Below, one piece after another: positions 17,897 to 27,336 of a stretch of 64,000 bases of DNA (its first letter is position 1; every line of letters begins with the position of its first letter). The notes beneath the pieces were generated by a model. That model made no database searches. It had not been told where the DNA came from and saw only the letters and a list, made by a program, of their open reading frames with translations. Source of the DNA: Aliidiomarina maris (lineage in GTDB: Bacteria > Pseudomonadota > Gammaproteobacteria > Enterobacterales > Alteromonadaceae); the NCBI RefSeq assembly GCF_003987335.1, contig NZ_PIPK01000007.1, positions 1-64,000 of the forward strand, given 5' to 3'. The translations under genes and the position numbers were made by a program.

Positions 17897-18904
17897 TTGG
17901 AATATTTGATTGAGATAGGCTTATTCGTAGGCAAGGCTGTCGTCGTGGTGGTGGCAGTGTTTTTAATCGTTAGTGTGGTTGTCTCGGCGGCGGCAAAGCA
18001 GAAAGACACCAAGGGCGAACTGCACGTCGATAATTTAACCCGTGAGTTACGCAAAACTACGCGTCAGATTCAACATAGCTTAATGTCGAAAAAAGCACGC
18101 AAAAAGGCCCAGAAGAGCGCAAAAAAACAAGACGCCAGTGAACACGAAGCGGATCGCAAAGTGTTCTTGATTGACTTTAAAGGCTCAATGGACGCCAAAG
18201 AAGTGGAGAGCCTGCGTCGAGAAGTGACGGCTGTGCTTCAGGTAGCCGCCGATAACGACGAAGTGATTGTGCGTATCGAGAGTGGCGGTGGCGTGGTACA
18301 CGGTTACGGCCTTGGCGCCTCACAGTTGCAGCGGATAAAAGAGCGTGGCCTTAAGCTTACCGTCACTATTGACAAGGTCGCGGCGAGCGGTGGCTATATG
18401 ATGGCGTGTGTAGCCAATACTATTGTGGCTGCACCATTTGCGGTAGTTGGCTCAATTGGTGTTATCGCACAGCTACCTAACTTTCATCGCTTACTAAAGA
18501 AAAACGATGTCGATTTTGAGCAAGTCACGGCGGGTGAGTATAAGCGTACGTTAACACTATTTGGTGAAAATACAGATGCAGACCGTGCTAAATTCAAGCA
18601 AGACATTGATGAGGTTCATGTGTTGTTTAAACAACATGTCTCGACTCAGCGCCCAAGCGTTGATATTGACCGCGTGGCAACTGGAGAAGTGTGGTATGGG
18701 CAGCAAGCTGTGGCGCTTAACTTAGTAGATCAAGTCGCAACCAGTGACGATATCGTGCTGGCCGCGTCTAAAGGTGCCGATGTGATTCGGGTCAGCTATC
18801 AAGTGAAAAAGAATATGGCACACAAGCTGACTCAAAGTGCGGTAACGAGTATCGAGCAGGTCGCTTTAAAGTGGTTGCAGCGGGCTCAGTTCTGGCATCG
18901 TTAA
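17897..18904 (+). CDS. sohB: SohB, inner-membrane serine protease of the SppA/signal-peptide-peptidase group
   Basis: This 335-residue protein aligns along its whole length with E. coli SohB. It has an N-terminal membrane helix (8-33), a charged coiled-coil linker (about 40-88), and a protease domain starting VFLIDFKGSMDAKEVESLRREVTAV-like. The Ser/Lys dyad is S164 (VAASGGYM) and K216 (AGEYKRTLT). The start is TTG at 17897: AAGGGGA lies 6 nt upstream, and the first residues (MEYLIEIGLF) match the E. coli N-terminus (MELLSEYGLF). No in-frame ATG exists before the linker. Confidence 0.95.
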   Translation: MEYLIEIGLFVGKAVVVVVAVFLIVSVVVSAAAKQKDTKGELHVDNLTRELRKTTRQIQHSLMSKKARKKAQKSAKKQDASEHEADRKVFLIDFKGSMDAKEVESLRREVTAVLQVAADNDEVIVRIESGGGVVHGYGLGASQLQRIKERGLKLTVTIDKVAASGGYMMACVANTIVAAPFAVVGSIGVIAQLPNFHRLLKKNDVDFEQVTAGEYKRTLTLFGENTDADRAKFKQDIDEVHVLFKQHVSTQRPSVDIDRVATGEVWYGQQAVALNLVDQVATSDDIVLAASKGADVIRVSYQVKKNMAHKLTQSAVTSIEQVALKWLQRAQFWHR

Positions 18905-18933
18905 TCATTACGCCTCTGCGAACAGCTTCATTA

Positions 18934-18961
18934 AAAAACCCAAGCATTGCTTGGGTTTTTT
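18934..18961. terminator. Bidirectional terminator between sohB and the symporter gene
   Basis: AAAAACCCAAGCA (18934-18946) pairs with TGCTTGGGTTTTT (18948-18960). The minimal loop means a few inner pairs open. A/T tracts on both sides suit termination of sohB (+) and the symporter gene (-). Confidence 0.88.
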
Positions 18962-18989
18962 GCTAATAAATAATGGATGCACTTAAGGA

Positions 18990-20300
18990 CTATGTGTTCG
19001 CTGTGCTTTCCTCATTACGGTTATCATTCGCTAGCTTAGTGTCTGCTTTGGGGTCGTTGTAGACGTTTTCGTCTAGCTGACCTTCGCTTTTACCAATCAC
19101 AGTCGTGACCATACAATCACCGGTAATGTTTACCGCAGTCCGGGTCATATCGAGCAGTCGGTCCACCCCGATAATCAGCGCAATGCCCTCAACCGGTAAA
19201 CCAACCTGTTGCAGCACCATCGCCAACATAATCAAGCCAACCCCAGGCACGCCTGCAGTACCTACCGAAGCAAGCGTTGCGGTGGCGATGACCATCAGGT
19301 AATCAACTAAGGTTAGGTCGACGCCATACACTTGGGCAATAAATACGGTGGCTACGCCCTGCATAATCGCAGTGCCGTCCATATTAATGGTAGCGCCAAG
19401 GGGGACGGTGAAAGAGCTGACCGCGTTATTGACGCCCAGTTTACCTGTGGCCGTTTCCATGGTGACCGGAATGGTTGCGTTGCTGCTCGCCGTAGAAAAA
19501 CCAAATAACTGCGCGTTACGCATTTTACGCATAAAAATAAGCGGGTTGAGACCGGTTAATACCTTGAGCATCGCAGGGTAGGTCACTAAACCGTGGATAA
19601 TCAGTACACCAAATACGAGCAGGAAGTATTTAAGCAAGTTACCTATGGTAGCAAAGCCCATATCTGCAAACAGTCGCGCCATCAACGCAAATACACCGTA
19701 GGGCGCTACAGCCATCAGCAGCATCACCAGTTTCATGATGACCACGTTGAAGTCTTCAAAAAAACCTTTTAAGCGCTCACCCGGCTTTCCTACTAAGGTA
19801 AGCGCGATTCCGAACAGCAGCGCAAATACGATAATTTGCAGCATGTTGCCTTCAGCCATGGCATTAATTGGGTTGCGTGGCACCATATCAACCAGTACTT
19901 GGCCAAAAGAGGGGGCTTCTGCTGCATCAAAGCTGGCATCTGAGGTTAAATTCATGCCATCGCCAGGGCGCACAATCAGGGCGGCAGCAATGGCGATAGT
20001 AATGGCGACTGCGGTGGTGAATAAGTATAAGCCAATCGCTTTGCCGCCGAGGCGTCCAAGTTTGGCAGGGTCACTTAAGGCGCTCGTACCAAGCACCAGC
20101 GAGACGAACACCAGAGGCACGACTAACATCATTAAACTGCTGATGAATATTTCACCAACAACCGTGAAGACACCGCCAATGATAAAAGTTTGCACCCAAG
20201 GCTGTTCCGCGATGGTCAATTGCAATATCAGACCAAGCACAATACCGGCAACCATGCCGATCACGATTTTGCTGGTCAGGCTTAATTTTTTTGAGGCCAT
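18990..20300 (-). CDS. Dicarboxylate/amino acid:cation symporter (DAACS family, GltP/GltT-like)
   Basis: This 436-residue polytopic inner-membrane protein takes up glutamate/aspartate or C4-dicarboxylates with H+ or Na+. Signature motifs are the serine-rich re-entrant loop (STASSNATIP, in place of SSSTLP), NMDGTA in TM7, the second re-entrant loop GVPGVG, and DRLLDMTRTAVNITGD in TM8, which binds substrate. The acidic polar tail (after about residue 405) is not conserved. AGGA lies 8 nt before the ATG. Exact substrate cannot be decided from sequence alone. Confidence 0.9.
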   Translation of the reverse strand: MASKKLSLTSKIVIGMVAGIVLGLILQLTIAEQPWVQTFIIGGVFTVVGEIFISSLMMLVVPLVFVSLVLGTSALSDPAKLGRLGGKAIGLYLFTTAVAITIAIAAALIVRPGDGMNLTSDASFDAAEAPSFGQVLVDMVPRNPINAMAEGNMLQIIVFALLFGIALTLVGKPGERLKGFFEDFNVVIMKLVMLLMAVAPYGVFALMARLFADMGFATIGNLLKYFLLVFGVLIIHGLVTYPAMLKVLTGLNPLIFMRKMRNAQLFGFSTASSNATIPVTMETATGKLGVNNAVSSFTVPLGATINMDGTAIMQGVATVFIAQVYGVDLTLVDYLMVIATATLASVGTAGVPGVGLIMLAMVLQQVGLPVEGIALIIGVDRLLDMTRTAVNITGDCMVTTVIGKSEGQLDENVYNDPKADTKLANDNRNEESTANT

Positions 20301-20405
20301 GGAAAATCCTGCTTCGGTTTTTGTAATTTTGAAAAGGCAGCTAGACTAGCAGACTTGCCTAAATTGCCAAAGCGCTTCTATTCAAGCATTCGTCGGAAAC
20401 AATAA

Positions 20406-20433
20406 AAAAGGGGCTCAACAGCCCCTTTTACTC
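20406..20433. terminator. Terminator downstream of the Yip1 gene
   Basis: AAAAGGGGCT (20406-20415) pairs with AGCCCCTTTT (20420-20429) around CAAC. On the minus strand the stem ends in a T tract, 24 nt after the Yip1 stop codon. Confidence 0.88.
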
Positions 20434-20453
20434 AATCAACCTTTACACGCAGC

Positions 20454-21050
20454 CTACAGGTAGGTAGGCGCAAAGCCATTGGTCCATGCCATGGCGGTGA
20501 TAACCATCAGGATGACCATCAAAATCAGGCCTGCGGTTACCACTGAGCTGGAATACAAGAAGCCACGCTCTTCAGGAATATGCATTAAAATAGGCACCCC
20601 TGCGTATAGTAAGTATACCGAATAAGCCACACCGGCCAGGAATGCCATGGAGACAAACCAGAGTTCCGGGTAGAGAGCGGCAATACCTGACATCAGTACT
20701 GGGGTTGCGGTGTAAGCTGCAAGTTCAAGGGCTTGAGTATAACTTGGCGCCGCGCCAAAAATTTTTGCCATAGAGTGGATTAAATAAGCAAGTGCCATGA
20801 CCCCCGCAACAATGCCAAAGTACATCGTCACGGCTAGCGTCAGCGCGCTTTGCGGCGTCAGCACAATAACTTCACGTGCACCGATACTGAAGCCTGCATG
20901 AGCCCCGGCATAGTAAGCAAACGCACATGGAATAAGTGCTACGATAAGAATATGTGACAACGAGAAGCGTAAGCTTTCATGTCGCGCATCAATAGTTTTC
21001 CATTCATCAACCGGATGAGCGTAGAGTCCCCAGATGTGATTTAGTATCAT
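20454..21050 (-). CDS. Yip1-family inner-membrane protein (YohC-like)
   Basis: This 198-residue protein has five hydrophobic helices (about 31-49, 66-92, 108-127, 130-155, 168-189) after a short amphipathic N-terminus (MILNHIWGLYAHPVDEWKTI), the layout of bacterial Yip1-domain proteins such as YohC. The HP-x-EW motif near the start is characteristic. No biochemical function is established for the bacterial members. AGGGGG sits 5 nt before the ATG. It is a single gene with its own terminator, 153 nt before the symporter start. Confidence 0.82.
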   Translation of the reverse strand: MILNHIWGLYAHPVDEWKTIDARHESLRFSLSHILIVALIPCAFAYYAGAHAGFSIGAREVIVLTPQSALTLAVTMYFGIVAGVMALAYLIHSMAKIFGAAPSYTQALELAAYTATPVLMSGIAALYPELWFVSMAFLAGVAYSVYLLYAGVPILMHIPEERGFLYSSSVVTAGLILMVILMVITAMAWTNGFAPTYL

Positions 21051-21329
21051 ATGACCCCCTAAAGCGTTTCGCTTAGCGTCTTGGTTGTTAATTCATCGCT
21101 ACTTTTGTAGTAGCTTGTGTTGTCAGTTACACGGGTCGAGCAGGTTTGGTATAACTTACATACGTAACGCCTGAACGAATGTATTACTGTTTTTAATCAA
21201 GAGAATAAATTCACTTATGCATCTATAGTGACGTGTCGGGGGAAAGTATCAAGATTGAATAATTCTGAGCACTTTTGGTTCAGAACTATTTTGTTATAAA
21301 GCTGTTAGAACCTGAGCTAGAGAGCCATC
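21051..21329. other. Divergent intergenic region between the Yip1 gene and miaE
   Basis: This 279-nt AT-rich region holds no gene that I can see. The only clear element is the extended -10 at 21292-21300, listed separately. Confidence 0.4.
21292..21300 (+). promoter_or_regulatory. Candidate extended -10 promoter for miaE
   Basis: TGTTATAAA is a TGn-extended -10, with only a weak -35 (TTTTGG at 21273). It lies 30 nt upstream of the miaE ATG. Confidence 0.45.
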
Positions 21330-22157
21330 ATGGACAATAAAATTAAAGCCCTATTGCAACCTGTTGAACAATTTTTGAGCGTTGCGACCCCGTCAGCATG
21401 GATCGAGCAAGCGAAGCAGCCGCACAATTTGAACAGTCTGTTACTTGATCACTTACATTGTGAATTAAAAGCCGCGCAAAGTGCGGCATTTTTAATCCGT
21501 CGCTACGCGCCTAACAGTTTGCTGGCGCAGCACGTATTGGATTGGCTAAAACCGTATGAGGACTTTGTCTATCGAGGTATCGGTGACGGTCAGTTTAATG
21601 GAACCCAAGGGCTGAACAAGGCCAATACCCATAGTCGAAGTGACGACCCTGTAGTGAATGAGCTAATTGGTAAAATGGTGTTGTTGATCAAAGAAGAGCT
21701 GCACCATTTTGAACAGGTATTGGCGATTATGCGGGAACGCGATATTAATCTTGAGCCAATTAGCGCCGCTCGATACGCCGCCGCCCTGCGGCGCGAAATC
21801 CGCACCCATGAGCCCGCTGCTTTTATTGATAAGCTGATTGTCGGTGCATATATTGAGGCGCGCTCTTGTGAGCGTTTTGCTGCCATCGCACCGCATGTCG
21901 ATGCGGACCTTGGGCGCTTCTATATTTCACTGTTACGTTCAGAGGCTCGTCATTACCAAGATTACCTGCACCTGGCCTATATGCTTGCAGAACAAGCTGG
22001 CACGCCGGCTCAGGCTGTGGACGATCGGATTGCGCATTTTGGCGCGCTAGAGGCAGAACTGATTGTCAGTGCAGATACTGATTTTCGCTTTCACAGCGGT
22101 GCGCCTAGCGCGGCGTTAGAGCCTCAGGCTGGGGCAGCGGACGCGACTGTAAGTTAA
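21330..22157 (+). CDS. miaE: tRNA-(ms[2]io[6]A37)-hydroxylase MiaE
   Basis: MiaE is a di-iron monooxygenase that hydroxylates the isopentenyl group of ms2i6A37 in tRNAs reading UNN codons. The 275-residue protein has the four-helix iron-ligand motifs: DHLHCELKAA (E45), EELHHFEQV, GAYIEARSCERF and SEARHYQDYL. The C-terminal ~20 residues (Ala/Gly-rich) lie outside the helical core and are encoded in the DNA that overlaps lpxH by 53 bp on the opposite strand. The gene is monocistronic with an extended -10 upstream. Confidence 0.95.
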   Translation: MDNKIKALLQPVEQFLSVATPSAWIEQAKQPHNLNSLLLDHLHCELKAAQSAAFLIRRYAPNSLLAQHVLDWLKPYEDFVYRGIGDGQFNGTQGLNKANTHSRSDDPVVNELIGKMVLLIKEELHHFEQVLAIMRERDINLEPISAARYAAALRREIRTHEPAAFIDKLIVGAYIEARSCERFAAIAPHVDADLGRFYISLLRSEARHYQDYLHLAYMLAEQAGTPAQAVDDRIAHFGALEAELIVSADTDFRFHSGAPSAALEPQAGAADATVS

Positions 22158-22869
22158 ACCCGGTTGCATCCACACTAAGCACACTGCCTTGTTCGTACCA
22201 GTCGCCCAACACAATGCGTTCGACTGGGCGGGCACCTAAACGGCTGACGTGATGCTGATGCACACCTGGGCGGTGAGTGTGACCGTGAATAATACGTCGT
22301 GCTGGTTGCTTGGCCAGTGCTGCTTGCACACCGTCTTCGGTTGCGTCCATTTTCTCAAGTTGCTCAGCACTGAGTGGCTGCTTGGTTTTACTGGTGCCAC
22401 GTAAATGGGCCGCAATACCGCGTCGCCAGCTTAAGGGCAAGCGCGTTAATAGTGCCAATAGCACGGGGTTACGAATAATTTTGCGAAAGCGAAGGTAGCT
22501 GACATCCCGCGTGCACAAAGTATCGCCGTGCATTAGCAAGGTCGGGGTGCCATACAAATCAACCACCACACTTTCGGCAAGAATTTGGACGCCAGTCATA
22601 GCCGCAAAACGTTTGCCAATCACGAAATCACGATTACCAGCGATAAAAAATACAGGTACGCCCGCATCGGTTAACTGGCGTAGGGATTGAATCACATCCA
22701 GATGAAACGGGGTCAGATCATCATCACCGATCCACGCATCGAACAGGTCACCTAAAATATAAAGCGCATCAGATTGACGCGCTTCAGTGTGCAAAAAAGC
22801 TTGGAACAGCGCAGTAATATCTGGGCGCTGTTCGCTTAAGTGCAAGTCCGAGATGAACAGGGTGGTCAT
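22105..22869 (-). CDS. lpxH: UDP-2,3-diacylglucosamine diphosphatase LpxH
   Basis: LpxH hydrolyses UDP-2,3-diacylglucosamine to lipid X, an early lipid A step at the inner membrane. All metal ligands of the calcineurin-like fold are visible: D8 and H10 (SDLH), D41 (GDLFD), N79 (GNRDF), H114 (HGD), and H194/H196/H198 (HGHTH). The 254-residue length is slightly above E. coli LpxH. The extra C-terminal residues come from the region overlapping miaE. Its start overlaps the ppiB stop (ATGA), so the pair ppiB-lpxH is translationally coupled, as in E. coli. Confidence 0.97.
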   Translation of the reverse strand: MTTLFISDLHLSEQRPDITALFQAFLHTEARQSDALYILGDLFDAWIGDDDLTPFHLDVIQSLRQLTDAGVPVFFIAGNRDFVIGKRFAAMTGVQILAESVVVDLYGTPTLLMHGDTLCTRDVSYLRFRKIIRNPVLLALLTRLPLSWRRGIAAHLRGTSKTKQPLSAEQLEKMDATEDGVQAALAKQPARRIIHGHTHRPGVHQHHVSRLGARPVERIVLGDWYEQGSVLSVDATGFNLQSRPLPQPEALTPR

Positions 22870-23363
22870 GCGACTTTGGTAGCTTTCTCGATCACAACAT
22901 CGTTGACTGGTACGTCAGCGTGGAAGCCAGCGTTGCCAGTGTCTACCGCTTTAATCGCGTCGACCACATCCATACCTTCTACGACTTCGGCGAATACACA
23001 GTAGCCCCAACCGTGGGCGCTTTCTGATTGGAAATTAAGGAAATCATTGTCTTTAACATTAATAAAAAATTGAGCTGTTGCTGAATGCGGGTCGTTGGTA
23101 CGCGCCATAGCGACAGTACCACGAGTATTCGCAACACCGTTGTTGGCTTCATTTTTAATCGGTGCCTGAACTTCCTTTTGGCTCATGCCCGGTGTAAAAC
23201 CGCCACCTTGAATCATAAAACCGTCAATGACACGGTGAAAAATGGTGTTGTCGTAGAAGCCGCTATCGACGTACTTGATAAAGTTAGCAACCGTTTCTGG
23301 GGCTTTGTCGGCTAACAAACGTAATGTGATATCGCCGTGATTGGTGGTTAAAGTCACCTGCAT
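22866..23363 (-). CDS. ppiB: Peptidyl-prolyl cis-trans isomerase B (cyclophilin)
   Basis: This cytosolic cyclophilin of 165 residues has no signal peptide. Active-site residues are in [16 protein letters not shown] (catalytic Arg, Phe, Met and Gln) and [17 protein letters not shown]. The short loop after HRV and the overall length match E. coli PpiB rather than periplasmic PpiA. AGAGAG precedes the ATG. It is the first gene of a ppiB-lpxH pair joined by a 4-bp overlap. Confidence 0.97.
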   Translation of the reverse strand: MQVTLTTNHGDITLRLLADKAPETVANFIKYVDSGFYDNTIFHRVIDGFMIQGGGFTPGMSQKEVQAPIKNEANNGVANTRGTVAMARTNDPHSATAQFFINVKDNDFLNFQSESAHGWGYCVFAEVVEGMDVVDAIKAVDTGNAGFHADVPVNDVVIEKATKVA

Positions 23364-23437
23364 GATGGTCTCTCTTATCTGGATAAAAATAGGGACGAAG
23401 GCGCATATTCTAGCCTATGCGCCAATATAGCAAAAGT

Positions 23438-24205
23438 TTACTCGTGAGTTTGCGCAATGGCTTCGATAATTGGCACCGTTAAATCCAAGCATTCTTGCAC
23501 ACTATCAACCACATGATAGAGCTTAAGATCTTCTGGATTGATCAAACCGTGCTCAGCTAAAACCTCTAGGTTTATCAAGCGTGTCCAAAAATCTTTGCCG
23601 TACAGCAGAATCGGCACGCTGGGCATTTTCTTGGTCTGAATCAGGGTGAGGGTTTCAAACAACTCATCCAAGGTGCCAAAGCCACCAGGAAACACAATCA
23701 CGGCTTTGGCACGCTTGAGAAAGTGCATTTTACGCATGGCAAAGTATTGAAACTCAAAAGAATGCTTTGCCGCAATGAAGGGGTTCACACGTTGCTCGCG
23801 AGGCAACACAATATTTAACCCGATACTCGGGTGGTTGACATCATGGGCGCCGCGGCTGGCCGCCTCCATAATACCTGGGCCACCTCCGGTTACTAAACGG
23901 GTATGGCGCAATTGGCGCATTTCAATTAGTTCACCTAAGCGCGCGGATAGCTCACGTGCATCGGCATAAAAGTGATTCAAATCCGCGCATTCCCGTTGGT
24001 CTTCACCGTCGCATTGGCTTTCTTCGGGGGCAGGAATGCGCGCACTGCCAAAAATCGAGATGGTGTGGCGCACGTCGGCTTGCGCAAGGGCAGCCTCGAC
24101 ACTTAACCATTCGTCAGCTAAATGCTGTGCACGTTGGATATCTTCAGGGGATGCTGATTCGGCAAGTTTTAAAAACTCGGGTGTTGGGACGCCTTTATGG
24201 GTCAT
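23438..24205 (-). CDS. LOG-family protein (Rossmann-fold nucleotide phosphoribohydrolase-like)
   Basis: This 255-residue protein has the LOG motif PGGFGTLDELFE near residue 175 and the GGGPGIMEAASRGA nucleotide loop. The family cleaves ribose 5-phosphate from nucleoside monophosphates (cytokinin-activating LOG, E. coli PpnN). The N-terminal ~50 residues before TISIFGSARI are a helical extension and fit the TIGR00730-like, longer bacterial group. GAGGA precedes the ATG. It is divergent from cysS and upstream of ppiB-lpxH on the same strand (74-nt gap). Confidence 0.85.
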   Translation of the reverse strand: MTHKGVPTPEFLKLAESASPEDIQRAQHLADEWLSVEAALAQADVRHTISIFGSARIPAPEESQCDGEDQRECADLNHFYADARELSARLGELIEMRQLRHTRLVTGGGPGIMEAASRGAHDVNHPSIGLNIVLPREQRVNPFIAAKHSFEFQYFAMRKMHFLKRAKAVIVFPGGFGTLDELFETLTLIQTKKMPSVPILLYGKDFWTRLINLEVLAEHGLINPEDLKLYHVVDSVQECLDLTVPIIEAIAQTHE

Positions 24206-24295
24206 TCATATTCCTCGTAACGCTTGATAATGCTATGCTTTGTAGCTATTCGAACTATACCATTTATTTCGCATTTAAAAACGGAGTTGCACGAG

Positions 24296-25693
24296 ATGCT
24301 CAAGCTTTTTAATTCCCTGACTAAGCAGAAGGAAGAATTCCAGCCACTCACGCCGGGGGAGGTGAAGCTCTATGTATGCGGTGTAACAACATATGATTAC
24401 TGCCACATCGGCCATGCCAGAACTTACGTGGCATTTGACGTCGTGGTGCGCTACTTACGTTATCTCGGTTACCAAGTTACCTATGTGCGTAATATCACGG
24501 ATGTAGATGACAAGATTATTGTGCGTGCCGCACAAAACGATGAACCCATCGGTGAACTCACCGAGCGTTTTATTGCGCATATGCACGAAGATTTTGCTGC
24601 GTTGAACCTGGTTGAGCCGGATATTGAGCCACGTGTCACCACGCATATGGACGACATTATTGCGCTGATCGAAACCTTGGTAGAGAAAAAGCACGCGTAC
24701 GTGGCGAATAACGGTGATGTGCTGTTTGATGTATCCAGTTATGCCGACTACGGCAAGCTTAGCCGCCAAGATTTAGACCAATTACAAGCTGGCGCCAGGG
24801 TTTCTGTAGATCAGGGTAAGCAGGATCCGCTGGACTTCGTGCTTTGGAAGCAAGCCAAGCCTAGTGAACCCAACTGGGATTCACCTTGGGGGCCGGGTCG
24901 CCCAGGCTGGCATATTGAGTGCTCAGCGATGAACAGTAAGCATTTAGGAAAGCATTTTGATATTCATGGTGGTGGTTCTGACCTAATGTTCCCGCACCAT
25001 GAAAATGAAGTGGCTCAGTCTTGCTGCGCGAATGACACGCCGTATGTAAATTATTGGATGCACAGCGGTATGGTGCAGGTAAACCAAGAGAAAATGTCCA
25101 AGTCACTGGGTAATTTCTTCACCATTCGCGAAGTGTTGGTCACCTATGACGCAGAAACCGTGCGCTTCTTTTTACTCTCAGGGCACTATCGCAGCCAGCT
25201 TAACTACTCGGAAGAGCATTTACAGCAGGCTCGAGCAGGTTTAGAGCGTTTATATACCGCTATCCGCGGTATTCAGGCATCCACACCTGAAGCCGAGCTG
25301 CGCGCAAGCTACGATGAGCGCTTTAAGGCAGCTCTAAGCGATGACTTTAATGTGCCTGAGGCTATGTCGGTATTGTTTGACTTAGCACGCGAGATTAATA
25401 AAACACGCAATTCGCAACCTGAGCTAGCCAGCGCACACGTAGGCTTATTACTCGAATATGCGAAGGTACTGGGCGTGTTGCAGCAAGAGCCTGAGCAATT
25501 TTTCCAGCAAGGCTCGACGCAATCAGGCGCAGAGAATGATGAAGTTGCGACTATTGAAGCGCTGATTTTAGCGCGTAACACCGCGCGCGCCAATAAGGAC
25601 TGGGCGGCAGCCGATGAGGCACGCGACAGTTTAGCGGCAATGGGTATTGTATTAGAAGACGGTGCAGCAGGTACCACTTGGCGCCGACAATAA
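24296..25693 (+). CDS. cysS: Cysteinyl-tRNA synthetase
   Basis: This 465-residue class I synthetase has HIGH at 37-40 and KMSKS at 266-270, the zinc-binding C28 (YVCGVT) and the downstream WHIECSAM and HHENE segments that complete the Zn site. The ATG at 24296 is chosen because the protein then begins [15 protein letters not shown], the usual CysRS N-terminus, with GGAG upstream; an earlier in-frame start at 24224 would add 24 residues overlapping the promoter region. In E. coli cysS is divergent from ppiB-lpxH; here the LOG gene lies between them. Confidence 0.97.
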   Translation: MLKLFNSLTKQKEEFQPLTPGEVKLYVCGVTTYDYCHIGHARTYVAFDVVVRYLRYLGYQVTYVRNITDVDDKIIVRAAQNDEPIGELTERFIAHMHEDFAALNLVEPDIEPRVTTHMDDIIALIETLVEKKHAYVANNGDVLFDVSSYADYGKLSRQDLDQLQAGARVSVDQGKQDPLDFVLWKQAKPSEPNWDSPWGPGRPGWHIECSAMNSKHLGKHFDIHGGGSDLMFPHHENEVAQSCCANDTPYVNYWMHSGMVQVNQEKMSKSLGNFFTIREVLVTYDAETVRFFLLSGHYRSQLNYSEEHLQQARAGLERLYTAIRGIQASTPEAELRASYDERFKAALSDDFNVPEAMSVLFDLAREINKTRNSQPELASAHVGLLLEYAKVLGVLQQEPEQFFQQGSTQSGAENDEVATIEALILARNTARANKDWAAADEARDSLAAMGIVLEDGAAGTTWRRQ

Positions 25694-25748
25694 GTCGCCG
25701 AGTACAGCTGCAGCGTACATTCATTTGTAGTAGAACGGGAGTCGCCCT

Positions 25749-27275
25749 ATGGCCGCACCAAAGTTACATCAAGTCAGCCAGTTAGATAACTTGAACCACG
25801 CCGATGCACTGATTGTGATCGGCCCTGATTTCAGTCAATTGCCAAGCTCGTTGGCAGCTGATTTCGCCGCCGCGCAGCGCATTGACCAACGGGTTGGGCA
25901 GGGCGCTCAGCTCACTATTTGCGCGGCAGCACCGCAACAACGGTTAATCACTGTAAGCACAGGTCCACTTGACCGCGATTACGATGACGTGCGCCGTTTT
26001 TATGATGCCGCGCGTCAAGGTATTCGTGTCGCTATGCAGGCTGGGGCAACGCAACCGGCCATCATGCTAGTTGCCGTGCCACAACATGCCACCTACCAAC
26101 ACGCTTTAGCGCTGGCAGCCTTTGGCGCGTGCCAGGAGTTATACGAGCCTTTGGAGGCACGAGAGCATTTTGGTGATGAAGTCGAGCCTGTCACCGATAT
26201 TACATTGGTGGGTGAGGTTGATGCGGCATGGCTTAACGCCGTGGAAGCGGGTCGTCGTGCCGGGCGTGATTTATGCGGTACAGAGCCTGAACGAATGTCA
26301 CCGATTAAGTTTGCTGAATACTGCCAAGATATTTTTGCCGGCACTGGCGTTAAAGTCACGGTGATTGATGATCGCATGCAACTTGAGCATGAGTATCCGT
26401 TATTGGCTGCAGTTGGTCGTGCCTCATTTAACACCCCACGCCAACGGCCATGTGTGATACGCCTGGAATATACCGGTAGCGGCGAGATTACCGACAGTCT
26501 GTTTATGGTTGGTAAGGCGATTACCTACGACACGGGCGGCGCCGATTTGAAAACCGGTGGCCATATGGCGGGTATGAGCCGTGACAAAGGCGGTGCTGCA
26601 GGAGTTGCTGCGTTCGTGAAGGCCGTCGCTGAGCTAAAGCCAGCGCACCTCAAAGTGGTTGCGGAAATTGGTGCGGCGCGCAATAGCATAGGCTCAGACG
26701 CCTTCGTCGCCGATGAAATTATCACTGGTCGTAGTGGTGTGCGTGTGCGTATCGGTAACACGGATGCTGAGGGGCGTTTAGTCATGGCGGATTGCTTGGC
26801 TCATTTGCGTGAACAAGCCCTCGATGCCGTAAACCCAAGTTTGTACACAGTGGCGACACTTACTGGCCATGCCGCTTTGAGCAAAGGCCCATACACTGCA
26901 TTAGTCCCTAACGGTCAAGCGCAATCAACTGGGTTGGTGAACGAATTAATCCAAGCAAGTGAGTTGTGGGGCGACCCTGCTGAGTTGTCGGTCAGTCGTC
27001 GCGAGGATTTTGATTTCGTGCGCGGACGTACTAAAGCCGATGATCTGCTGTCGAGCAACAATGGCCCGTCTGCAACAACTAAACGCGGTCATCAGTTCCC
27101 GATGGCTTTTTTAGCTGTGGTATCGGGCCTTGATCAACACGGTCGCAACAGTGCGAAGCCTTTGCCGTATACCCATGTGGATATCGCTGGTAGTGGTGTG
27201 GACACTGGAGACTGGCAACATGGCAAACCAACTTCAACGCCGTTGTTAGCATTTGCTGGACGCTTCTTAAGTTAA
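25749..27275 (+). CDS. M17 leucyl aminopeptidase-family metallopeptidase
   Basis: This 508-residue peptidase has the M17 catalytic core in the C-terminal half. Metal ligands fall in VGKAITYDTGG (K256, D261), MSRDKGGAA, and NTDAEGRL (D339, E341), with the catalytic Arg in the last motif. The N-terminal domain (1-190) is divergent. The Ala in GKAITYDTGG and the DLKTGGHMAGMSRDKGG sequence differ from typical PepA (GKGITFDSGG), so this belongs to a distinct M17 subgroup rather than being PepA itself. It should be a cytosolic di-zinc or manganese aminopeptidase. GGGAG precedes the ATG; it follows cysS by 55 nt. Confidence 0.88.
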   Translation: MAAPKLHQVSQLDNLNHADALIVIGPDFSQLPSSLAADFAAAQRIDQRVGQGAQLTICAAAPQQRLITVSTGPLDRDYDDVRRFYDAARQGIRVAMQAGATQPAIMLVAVPQHATYQHALALAAFGACQELYEPLEAREHFGDEVEPVTDITLVGEVDAAWLNAVEAGRRAGRDLCGTEPERMSPIKFAEYCQDIFAGTGVKVTVIDDRMQLEHEYPLLAAVGRASFNTPRQRPCVIRLEYTGSGEITDSLFMVGKAITYDTGGADLKTGGHMAGMSRDKGGAAGVAAFVKAVAELKPAHLKVVAEIGAARNSIGSDAFVADEIITGRSGVRVRIGNTDAEGRLVMADCLAHLREQALDAVNPSLYTVATLTGHAALSKGPYTALVPNGQAQSTGLVNELIQASELWGDPAELSVSRREDFDFVRGRTKADDLLSSNNGPSATTKRGHQFPMAFLAVVSGLDQHGRNSAKPLPYTHVDIAGSGVDTGDWQHGKPTSTPLLAFAGRFLS

Positions 27276-27300
27276 GCGTTTGCGTGATTGTTGAAGCAGC

Positions 27301-27336
27301 AAAAAAAGAGGCGCCTTATGGCGCCTCAATTTTTAT
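27301..27336. terminator. Bidirectional terminator whose loop carries the thioesterase stop codon
   Basis: GAGGCGCC (27308-27315) pairs with GGCGCCTC (27320-27327) around a 4-nt loop, TTAT. Seven A lie on the left and AATTTTTATT on the right, so it can serve both the aminopeptidase gene (+) and the thioesterase gene (-). The thioesterase TAA is read from the loop. Confidence 0.88.
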
